A DNA stretch of 64,000 bases from Calonectria ilicicola (lineage: Eukaryota > Ascomycota > Sordariomycetes > Hypocreales > Nectriaceae), in assembly GCA_020809705.1 (NCBI GenBank), contig CP085826.1:7626001-7690000 (forward strand). The letters are read 5' to 3'. Below the pieces are notes generated by a model, which saw only the letters and a program-made list of their open reading frames with translations, was not told the DNA's origin and searched no databases. How positions within the stretch are numbered: the first letter of the stretch is position 1; every line of letters starts with the position of its first letter. Shown here piece after piece: positions 55,690-64,000 of the stretch. The translations under genes and the position numbers were made by a program.

Positions 55690-58325
55690 ATGGAAACACC
55701 ACCCAAGGACAGGGTCGCAAATGCCTCTGGCACCTCCGAAGACCAACCTGCACCAGATGTTCAACAAGATGCGCAGCCAGATGCATCGAGCACGCCCCTT
55801 GTGCGGACAAGTCGTCTGCAGTCACCCGCTCAGGACTACCACCCAAGCAACAGCAGTCTAGCCGCCAGAAAATACCATGTAGGCGCTTCAATCGTCTTAA
55901 TCGGCATCCGAGGTACTGGCATGTCGACGTTGGCCGTCATGGCCTCGGGTGCCCTGGGATTCAAGATGGTGGACGCCGACCATCATTTCTATCAAACCAC
56001 CAACCTTTCGCGGGCCGCCTACAAATCTACCCACGGTGTTGCGCAGTATCGCAAAGAGGAGCTGAGGCTCATGCGATGCATGCTCGATGAGAACCAAACC
56101 CGCTCCGTCATTGTCTGCGGCCCCGGAGTCGTCGAGGAAACTGGCCAGACTTGGCTTACTGAGTACGCCCAGAGCCATGCCATCATATATGTCATGAGGG
56201 ACATTGAGGGTATTGAGAAGCACCTGAGAGTATGGAATGCCGACACAATATCCCGCCTTGCTCGCTTGAGCGGGCCAACACACCGGGCCATCTCCAGCTT
56301 TGAGTTTTACAACCTTTCGGATCCATCCCCGAGGCAGGCCGGTCATAGCCTGCAGTCAGGTCGACAATCGCCGCGATCACTGGTTTTGAAGCATCTTGAA
56401 GTCGACTTCCTGCACCTGGTCTTTGCAATTATGCAGTGTACTCAACCCCAAGAGGCCCGTAATAGCATGTCGTTGGTCCCACTCGAATCAAGGCCCTTTA
56501 CCTATGCGCTCTCTTTGCCCATTTCGCTTTCGGCTGGGACACTTTATGAGTTGGGAAGGCAGGATATAGTTGCTGATGTAATGGAATTGATTGTGCCATT
56601 TGCAGAGGCAACGAAGGATGGCCAGACATTTGACCACAGTACTGCAAACGACATAACCCGACAGCATTATCTTGCAAGGCGCAATCTAGCACTACCAACT
56701 ATTTTCCATGTTCAAACTGATCATGTCGACCTTGGGGATTCAACTGGCGCATCAGAAAATGTCGCTGTCGAGCAGACCTATTTTGAGGTGCTTCATCATG
56801 GCCTCCGCCTGGCACCCGAGTACATCACGGTTGATCTGCGCTGCTCTGATGACAGCATTAAAAAATTGATGGCCATGAAAGGGCCTACGAAAGTGATTGG
56901 TCATTTTTTTGACGCGAGTCCAACTTGGAATAGTTGGGACCGCCCGCAGCGGAAGGAAAAGATTTTGAGGGCTCAAGACTTGGGATGCGACGTGGTTCGA
57001 CTGTGCCAAGAAGCAATTACTGTCGAAGACAATTTCCTCGTTCAAAAATTCACCCAAGACGTCAAAAATTCCGGCCAGTGCCGCATTCCATTGATCGCAT
57101 ACAATACTGGACGTTTAGGAAGAACATCGCTATTCTCGAACATTGTGTTTAGCCCCGTCACGCACGAGCTCTTACACTCCGATGCCCCAGAAAATTCGGC
57201 TTCTTCCCTCATTACAATTCAAGAAGCGCAGAATGCCCTATATTCTTGCTTCATCCTGGACCCAGTGTACTTCGGTATCTATGGAAGCAATGTCGCGCAG
57301 AGTTTGTCCCCGGCGATGCACAACGCTGCCTTTAAATTTTATGGGATGCCGCATCAGTACCGAGTCTTTCAGCACCAGACTCTGAACGACATCAAAGACC
57401 TCGTCGATGACCCGAAATTTAATGGTGCCAGTATCACCGCCCCATTTAAGCGTGAAATCATAGCTCTTTTGGATGAAGTCAGCCCCGAGGCCCGAGCCAT
57501 TGGAGCAGTCAACACCTTATTGCCGCTTCAGTCTGCCAATAAAGACTCCTTGCTCATACGGAACCGCGCGGGTCGTGCCGTCGCGCTTTACGGCGAAAAT
57601 ACGGATTGGATCGGTATCCATGTTTGCATCCGCCGAAATCTTTCACCAATCAACGCGGTGAGGCGTCGAACGAGCGCCCTCATCCTCGGCGCAGGAGGAA
57701 TGGCCAGAGCTGCGATCTATGCCTTGATTCGCCTTGGCGTGCGAATAATATTTATTCAGAATCGCACGGTGCAGCATGCAGAAGAGCTTGCAAGGCAATT
57801 CCAGAACCTGACGCCTGCAAGAGTACCAGAGTCTGAAAGCGCTCGGGGTCCATTGGAGCCCTCTGATGCGGCAGGCTTGATGATACGGGTGATTGGCTCA
57901 AAGAACGATCCTTGGCCAGCAGAAGCAGCGCATCCCACAATCATCGTTTCGTGCATTCCCACTCGAGAAATTGATGGCCAGTGCTCGGTAGACACAAGTT
58001 TGCCCAACTCATGGCTGTCTAGCCCAACAGGAGGAGTTGTGGTTGAGGTATGTTGCATCGGCCTAATTTTTTGACCGGACTAACAATAGAGTTATAGCTG
58101 AGTTACACCCCACTTGAGACGCCCTTGATTAAGCAAATTTACGAAAAGAGTGAGGATGGATGGATCGTTGTTGATGGCCTGCAAGTGTTGCCTGAGCAAG
58201 GTATTGTGCAGTTTGAACTTTTTACCGGGAGAAAGCCCCCGCTGGAGCTCATGAGGAGGGAGCTTCTTTTTGCGTATCACCAGCGACAAGAAAAGCGTAG
58301 CATAAATGGGAAGGATGAATCATGA
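55690..58325 (+). CDS. qutR: QutR/QA-1S-like repressor (degenerate AROM C-terminal half)
   Basis: Predicted negative regulator of quinate genes, 861 residues; known QutR/QA-1S are about 920. Exon 1 is 55690-58047 and exon 2 is 58098-58325. Three AROM-derived domains follow in order: shikimate-kinase-like (about 65-250), type I dehydroquinase-like (about 265-510) and shikimate-dehydrogenase-like (about 540-861). The kinase P-loop is GIRGTGMST, with Met78 where the ATP-binding Lys belongs. In the dehydroquinase domain the catalytic His site is Phe407 (GHFFDAS) and the Schiff-base Lys site is Arg437 (DVVRLC). The dehydrogenase part keeps SQSLSP-like QSLSPAMHN, APFKREI and GENTDWIG. Loss of catalysis fits a metabolite-sensing repressor that binds the QutA activator. 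Confidence 0.9.
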
Positions 58326-58858
58326 TGCTATTCTGTGGCTTTGGCGTATTAGATGAATAGCTACTGCCAATGTGGCTGGTTCAATACAATGCTTATACTA
58401 CTTTACCTGCACTTTTCTTGCACTCTGCGAGATTCATTTTTGGGCCCATCCTGTCTCATAGCTTTATGCATAATTTATGAATTAATGAATCGCGCGGCGG
58501 AATACAAACTGTCGTCATATTCACGCACAAGAGTTGCACCAGACCCCAACAGCGTACATTCCGTTTCGCTGTAGATGGTAATTGTGGCATGTCACTTTTA
58601 ATCCACTGATGAACAGATTAAAAAACTAAGAACACCACTAAGCTTGTTTTGCTATAGACACCTACGTGGCGTGGCGGAATCACTAGCCGGCAAAGGTCTT
58701 TTCCCTCGGCAACGGAGATCGGATGGACCGTCTGGGCATTGCTGGCCCAGTCACTTTCTTTCCATTTGAAGACACTAAATCTCCATATTCACTCGTCACA
58801 ATTCACTTGGCACTTGGATGAACATTTATTCTTGATTTCGATTTAATTGGTCCTAAAA
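58326..58858. other. Intergenic region
   Basis: 533 bp between the repressor-like gene and the dehydroquinase-dehydrogenase fusion, both plus strand. No gene or clear regulatory repeat seen. Confidence 0.45.
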
Positions 58859-60544
58859 ATGAGTGCAACCAAGGCCACTGCAGGTGGCAATGGAGACATC
58901 ATCCACAACGGGTATGCGAATCGAACGCAAACACGTATACTCACGCTCACCTTTCCCGATTTATCCAAAACCGGCGATGCCTTGAAGCATTTGGCACCGG
59001 GAGTCCACTGTTGGGAGTTGCGAGCTGATTTGCTGAACCCTTTGGGAGCGTTCGAAGGACCAAACAAGCCATCGCCAAAATATGTGGAAGACCAGATCCG
59101 CTTCCTAAAATCGCATTCAAACTTGCCCGTATTGTTTAGTTTGAAGCAGCAATCACATGGGGGTAGTTTTCCCAATGGCGAGTTTGGGGCAGTACTTGAA
59201 TTGCTCTCGCTAGCCATTGACCTGGACTGTGAATATTTGGAGGTCAACAACAGCTGGCCCCGAGGATCGGTCCTAAATCTTGTCAAAAAGGCCGGAAAAA
59301 CGAAGATTTTGGGGACACATGACGACGGTTCAAATAACTCTAATTGGACACAAGCAACGGTCGACAAGCTATTGGGGGAGATTGACCAATACGCAGGTAG
59401 GTCTATCCCACTTTTGCTTCTACGACCTATCAACTGACATGTCCGCGCAGACATAATTAACATCAATCTTCCCGTAAAAAGCATTGAAGATTGCTATGAA
59501 TTGTCCCAATACACTCAAACGTATCAGAAGAAAAGCCAGAAGCCCATCGTCGTAATTGGTACGGGACCAAATGGTCGGCTGTCGCGATTCACAGCTCCCG
59601 TCACACGGGTTACTCACCCAAGCTTGCCATTCCCAGCTAGCGCAGACCAGCCTACTGCGGCAGAGGTAAACCAGGCTCTCCATTTACTTGGACAATTGCC
59701 CAAGAAGAACTTTTATATTTTTGGCCACAACATCTCTCATTCGCTGTCGCCCACGTTGCACAATGCGGGTTTCAAGGATATCGGGCTGCCTCATTTCTAC
59801 CGCATTCATCAGAGCGAGAGCGTGGATGCCTCAGTTGAAGAGCTCATCAACCGCGACGATTTTGGCGGTGCATCAGTGACCTTCCCCCATAAGCTTCAAG
59901 TCGGCAGGCTCTTGGATTATGTCACTCCAGTGGGCAGCAAAGTGGGCGCCATCAACACTATTGTTGTGCGCAGACAAGACGATGGAAGGCGTATTTTGCT
60001 AGGAGACAACACCGATTGGCTTGGTATCAAGCGATGCATTGACGCATCATTGGTCACTGGTCTTCAATCCTCGGCTGCCATGGTGCTTGGTGCTGGTGGA
60101 GCAGCTCGTGCAGCTTGCTACGCCGTCGAATACCTGGGCATCCCGGAGCTCATCATTGTCAATCGAACTCGATCAAAAGCGGAGTCTATGGCATCATCAT
60201 TCACAGACTGCAAGACAACCGTGTATGAAACCCTCGAAGAGGCGGCCTCGAGTGGATCAAACATCCGACTTATTATTGCGTGCGTCCCTGCGGATGATCT
60301 GGACGAGGATAAAATCCCCACTGACTTGTATAATTCGGACTCTGGCGTTCTTGTGGAAATGGCATACCGACCACAAGTTACAGGCATGATGAAGGCCGCC
60401 GAAAAGCGTCCTGGATGGAAGATTTATCGGGGCATTGATATTTTGGAGGAGCAGGCTTATGAACAATTTGAACGTTGGACTCAGACGTCGGCTCCGACAT
60501 TGGCGATGGGGGCTGCCTTAAAGGCCAAGGCGAGCGGAAAATAA
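58859..60544 (+). CDS. Fused type I dehydroquinase-like / shikimate dehydrogenase protein
   Basis: Two-domain protein of 543 residues, equal to the last two domains of AROM. Exon 1 is 58859-59396 and exon 2 is 59451-60544, with a 54-nt intron. Domain 1 (about 25-215) has the type I dehydroquinase landmarks ELRADLL, LFSLKQQSHGGSFPNGE and LSRFTAPVTRVTHPSLPF. In KILGTHDDG, however, Asp155 aligns with the catalytic His, and in DIININLPVKSIED, Asn183 stands where the Schiff-base Lys should be. Domain 2 (about 225-543) keeps every dehydrogenase residue: SHSLSPTLHN, TFPHKLQV, GAINTIVV, GDNTDWLG and LGAGGAARAA. I infer an active quinate/shikimate dehydrogenase with an inert dehydroquinase domain. The type II enzyme at 62096 would do the dehydration. 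Confidence 0.88.
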
Positions 60545-60853
60545 GAAGTTTCAGATGAATAGACTAGACCTTTAGAGTTGTTTTTATGGATTATTCACGA
60601 CTACCTCGCGAGAAATAAATCGTTAATCCCCTTCGATGATGATAGGTGACATTAGAAAATTGAAGCTGCTCCTGAGTACACTGTCTATGATTGGGACACC
60701 GATGACTAAGATCGTAGTCGCGAAAATATACGATTCTTAAACACCGAATTGAGAGGCAAACGCAATGTGAACGTACTCATGGACTGTAGCGAGCGGATAG
60801 TACGGAAAAGATATGTCATGAATGCATTTATTGATGTGCTACATATTTCCCTT
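60545..60853. other. Intergenic region between convergent genes
   Basis: 309 bp between the 3' ends of the fusion gene and the SnoaL-like gene. Nothing but presumed 3' UTRs. Confidence 0.45.
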
Positions 60854-61610
60854 TTAAATATCGATGCCCTTTCCTTCAAGCCAGCTCTTGGCCTGCCAGT
60901 ACAACAAATCATGCTTCTCAAGATTCTTGGTACCAACGTGACGACGGTGGCCAGGCATGTCTGGTAGCACGGAGACACCCATGGTGGCCTCTTGGAAATA
61001 CGCTAGATACTTGTATCCTGGGGGATAAGTCTTGAGCTTTTCCTCGTCGATTGGCGGGAACTTGGCAGGGTTTGTGGGAATGACCTTGTCCTTCTCATAC
61101 CAGTGACGGACAAGGCGAGCACCCCAGCGACCGTCTACCTTCTCAAAGAAGAAGCAGAAGCGGCAATCAGCCTCGACGTCGATCTCGACGCCATCAATCT
61201 CAAAGCGCTGAGTGATTGTGGCCTTGAGCTTGGTTACTGCTAGGTTTCCTTCGACATTGATGTCTGTAGAAGCTCCATGGCATCGGTGCATGATAAAGGC
61301 ACCTTTGTCCATGCCCGCCTTGGACGCGGCGATGAAGTCAGAGAATAGAACGCGACCGGACCATGTCGTGTAAACATAGGCGCCCGGGTGGAAGATTGAC
61401 TCAAAGTTTTCCCATTCACACGCGTCACTAAAAAAGAGTTAGCATACCACTGGGTGCACCGTGTCGGAATTAGCCATCATACCGGTAGCTCGGCCAGCCT
61501 TCAGCCAGCTCTCTCAGCTTGAGTCTCTCAATCACTAAATGATCGGGTCCATTGTTTCTGATGGCTGCAGAAGGTCTTGAACCCTCAGGGAGGCTATGAA
61601 GATCAACCAT
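60854..61610 (-). CDS. SnoaL-like (NTF2-fold) protein
   Basis: Protein of 233 residues with an NTF2-like cone fold by appearance. Exon 1 is 61610-61483 and exon 2 is 61427-60854; the 55-nt intron ends in CTAACTCTTTTTTAG. Features: [29 protein letters not shown] (start helices of the fold), [56 protein letters not shown] and [19 protein letters not shown]. The Asp/His pattern is like that of SnoaL-type dehydratases, isomerases and hydroxylases and of scytalone dehydratase. The C-terminal 60 residues are extra. It shares a divergent promoter with the type II dehydroquinase, so a role in hydroaromatic breakdown is likely. The reaction is unknown. Confidence 0.75.
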
Positions 61611-62095
61611 TTTGTGCTATTGGCGTAATGATGGATTAGGCGGCAGAACTTAATGTGCTAATGCGCTGCCAGTATCGGCATGAGCCACACTTTTAACAGT
61701 TTGGTGACATGATTCCCAACCCCGCGGGATGACTCGTCATCGCCTGGGGCAAATGAATATTCCACACCATCTTGAATACAGTTCATGTGTCGGCCTGCGG
61801 CTCCTGGTTTCGGCATCGAGAGTCCGGACTCGGATCGCGAATGCGGGGAAAGTAGGCGGCAAAACGTAGCGCCTGGATTGAGATAGTGATGAAGCGTATT
61901 AGTGAGCGGCCTCGGCGGCAGAATTCATAGCCGATCCTCCGCACGGCGATCTGGACCCCGCGTCCTAAATGAGGCCGCGTACCGTCTTCATATTGGAGCG
62001 CAATTGTCGTTGACGGAAGATTTGCTCTATTACGCATCTTATAGAGAACAAATTACAGCTCTCTCCATTCAGTACACTCCAAAAAATTCGCAACA
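61611..62095. promoter_or_regulatory. Divergent promoter of SnoaL-like gene and type II dehydroquinase
   Basis: 485 bp between the start codons, presumably driving both genes. A short palindrome GATGACTCGTCATC lies near 61730. No consensus QutA site recognised by eye. Confidence 0.55.
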
Positions 62096-62545
62096 ATGGG
62101 CAAATCAATTCTTCTCATCAACGGCCCCAATCTGAATCTTTTGGGGACCCGGGAGCCCCAAATTTACGGCTTCACCACGCTCAGCGAGCTCGAGACGAAT
62201 TCAATTGAGCTCGCCAAATCCCTTGGGGCAGATCTACAAGTCTTCCAATCAAACACAGAAGGCGCCATCGTGGATCGCATCCACCAAGCGAGAGGTGTGG
62301 TCGACGCAATCATCATCAACCCCGCGGCGTACACGCATACTAGCGTAGCCATTCGCGACGCGCTCATTGGTGTGGATATTCCATTTATCGAGCTTCACAT
62401 TAGCAACGTGCACACTCGAGAGCCATTCAGGCACCACAGCTACTTGAGCGACAAGGCTGTCGCCGTCATGATGGGATTCGGCGTTCACGGCTATGAGTAC
62501 GCAATCATGCACGCCGTGAGACATCTCGAAGCCAAGAAGAAATAA
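62096..62545 (+). CDS. qutE: Type II 3-dehydroquinase (QutE/QA-2)
   Basis: Catabolic dehydroquinate dehydratase of 149 residues, single exon, full family length. It acts as a dodecamer in known homologues. Catalytic motifs are complete: [18 protein letters not shown] with the essential Arg and Tyr, [32 protein letters not shown] with the Asn that binds substrate, and [20 protein letters not shown] with the catalytic His region. It makes 3-dehydroshikimate for the dehydratase at 49002. It is an independent enzyme family from the type I domain in the two neighbours. Confidence 0.97.
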   Translation: MGKSILLINGPNLNLLGTREPQIYGFTTLSELETNSIELAKSLGADLQVFQSNTEGAIVDRIHQARGVVDAIIINPAAYTHTSVAIRDALIGVDIPFIELHISNVHTREPFRHHSYLSDKAVAVMMGFGVHGYEYAIMHAVRHLEAKKK

Positions 62546-64000
62546 GCAGGAACAAGGGGAAAAAAGGTACACACATACGGAACACGGGGAATAAAATGTT
62601 TAGAAATCATTGAAACATTGGCTTTTTCGGCCAGATAATTTATCTAAATTGATGAAGTTAAAAATTAAAGTGAAGGGAACCATGTTCAGCTGGGGTCTTC
62701 ATCTCATCTCCCTTCGAGCGTTTTAGCTCATCCCTTTTCTGGGCCCTAGAACCCTCACGAAACAAACAATTTCAACTCCCATTTCAATAGACTCGTGATT
62801 TTTTAAGCATTAATTTTGGCTGGGGTTAGTGCGCAAAGGTTCGACGGCGATTAAAACTGCAACCAAGAGTCAGACCGGTCTGACTGTCGAATGCGTGTGT
62901 GTGAATGTGAATGTTGCATGAGAGGGAATACGGGAAACAATCTAAGACAAAAAATAAACATTTGACACCCTTCAGCTTAATCTTGCGTTAAAACCCCAGT
63001 GATCGAGCACCAGTACATTTTAGTTACGGAAGGAGACCCTGTGAAGAAGCCGGTTTTGGTAAAGGCGTTTAAGAATCACAGACCATCCCATATATGTAAG
63101 GTCATTGTGATGCTGTGAGTGGTGCACGCCACAAGACCCTTGTCCTGGTGGCATGTGTGTTAAAGAGGCCCTGCCCATTCGCGACCTCGTAACAGATTCG
63201 CCCAGGCCATTAACGGGACCCAAACCCGCGAACCCAACCCAAAAGCACGTCCATTCAGCACCCAACTATAACATAAGTCCTAAATATGAACATTGAATGT
63301 AACATGCCAATGCGATACGCGTGAGCGAGCACCAACATTTCTGCAGTGGGCTGGGGCTCTTTTTTTAGGCGATGAGACCGTGCTGAAAGCGGATTTGCCC
63401 TTGGCTCAAGGTTTTTGGAGCGATCTTTCTGGACATCTTTGTCGGGAAAGTTGAACAGGCCATAAACTCTGAATTACATGCGATCACGGGGTCAAATCCC
63501 GGTCGTCCCCAGAAACCCATGGCTTCTCCCATGCCGTTCTAGAAGCCTTCAGTGCAGCCATGGTTTCTCTAATAGGGAATCGGGGCGTGTCGCGCAATAT
63601 GGAATACGGAGACACTTGCAGACGCGTCATTTACGCGTATTTTTATCTCATTCTATTGTCGGATTTTATTTTATGGTGGATCGATGTTGTTGATGTGGGC
63701 GTGGCCAAAGTTGGCCAGAAGCATTCCTCATTTTCTCTCACATAGATCAAGTCTTCCACGAATCAAATGTATTACCCATGAGTATTGGTGCCAAGTCCTT
63801 ATAGTCTAAATCGATCATCGCTTAAACTCTTCGACATGCATTGCAAGGGTCGCGACCGCAGCCATCCAGCTGCAGGGGTTTATATCGATTTCGTCACCGA
63901 AGCCAACCCTTTTGACACCGCGCAGCATCCACGCTTCGCTTAAACGTAACAACCGCAAAGTTGAATCAGTAATGGGCTAAAAAGCTATTGTTTTACCATC
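62546..64000. other. Right-end intergenic region
   Basis: 1455 bp to the window edge. An AGATAATTTATCT palindrome lies at about 62634-62646, 3' of the dehydroquinase gene. No gene, tRNA or repeat array could be supported. A gene may begin beyond the edge. Confidence 0.5.

Noticed and set aside
37025..62545. Canonical QutA/QA-1F binding sites (GGATAA-N4-TTATCC type)
   Set aside because: I looked in the cluster promoters and found only half sites or wrong spacing. A matrix search allowing mismatches is needed before claiming presence or absence.
63478..63530. tRNA-like 3' half (GGGGTCAAATCCCGGTCGTC)
   Set aside because: It resembles a T-arm and acceptor end, but I could not find the matching 5' acceptor strand, D-arm and anticodon arm upstream. 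A tRNA scan would settle it.
1..64000. CRISPR arrays, operons with ribosome binding sites, phage features
   Set aside because: The window is clearly fungal nuclear DNA with spliced genes. No regularly spaced repeat array was seen.

Overview
The window is nuclear DNA from a filamentous ascomycete (Pezizomycotina, perhaps a Sordariomycete; I cannot name the species). The genes have short 48-80 nt introns with GT donors, CTAAC/CTGAC-like branch sites and AG acceptors. The gene families are typical of that group: Zn2Cys6 and C2H2 'fungal_trans' regulators, HET and NACHT-ankyrin allorecognition proteins, a Fot1/pogo transposon and a quinate (qut/qa) cluster. I rebuilt multi-exon genes by joining open frames at splice sites that keep the phase. 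Total lengths and motif continuity support the models, but no transcript data were available.

Layout. (1) 0-13 kb: a C2H2/fungal_trans regulator, a HET-domain gene with two in-frame stops, an old yellow enzyme, a NACHT-ankyrin (NLR-like) gene with a stop and a probable frameshift, and an alpha/beta hydrolase. (2) 13-28 kb: metabolic genes. These are a GH32 beta-fructosidase, a short-chain dehydrogenase, a histidine phosphatase, a Baeyer-Villiger-type flavin monooxygenase, a sarcosine/fructosyl-amino-acid-oxidase-like flavoenzyme, a divergent Zn2Cys6 regulator and an MFS transporter. CGG-type palindromes and a direct repeat lie in the promoters. (3) 28-37 kb: a GT71 mannosyltransferase and a GH47 alpha-mannosidase, separated by about 3.5 kb without a recognisable gene. 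(4) 37-62.5 kb: a large hydroaromatic catabolic cluster.

The cluster joins the classical qut/qa genes to the hydroxyquinol branch. It has a QutA-like activator, a QutR-like repressor (a degenerate AROM C-half), two stand-alone shikimate/quinate dehydrogenase-like proteins, a fused type I dehydroquinase-shikimate dehydrogenase whose dehydroquinase residues look lost, a type II dehydroquinase, a 3-dehydroshikimate dehydratase, an intradiol (hydroxyquinol-type) dioxygenase, a maleylacetate reductase and a SnoaL-like protein. The inferred flow is quinate/shikimate to 3-dehydroquinate, 3-dehydroshikimate, protocatechuate, hydroxyquinol, maleylacetate and 3-oxoadipate. The protocatechuate-to-hydroxyquinol enzyme and a quinate permease are not recognisable here.

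A complete pogo-like transposon with about 110 bp terminal inverted repeats and TA target duplications sits 121 bp upstream of the dehydroshikimate dehydratase start. The most unusual points are the four shikimate-dehydrogenase-fold proteins in one cluster, the catalytically compromised dehydroquinase fusion next to a type II enzyme, and the SnoaL-like gene divergent from the type II dehydroquinase.
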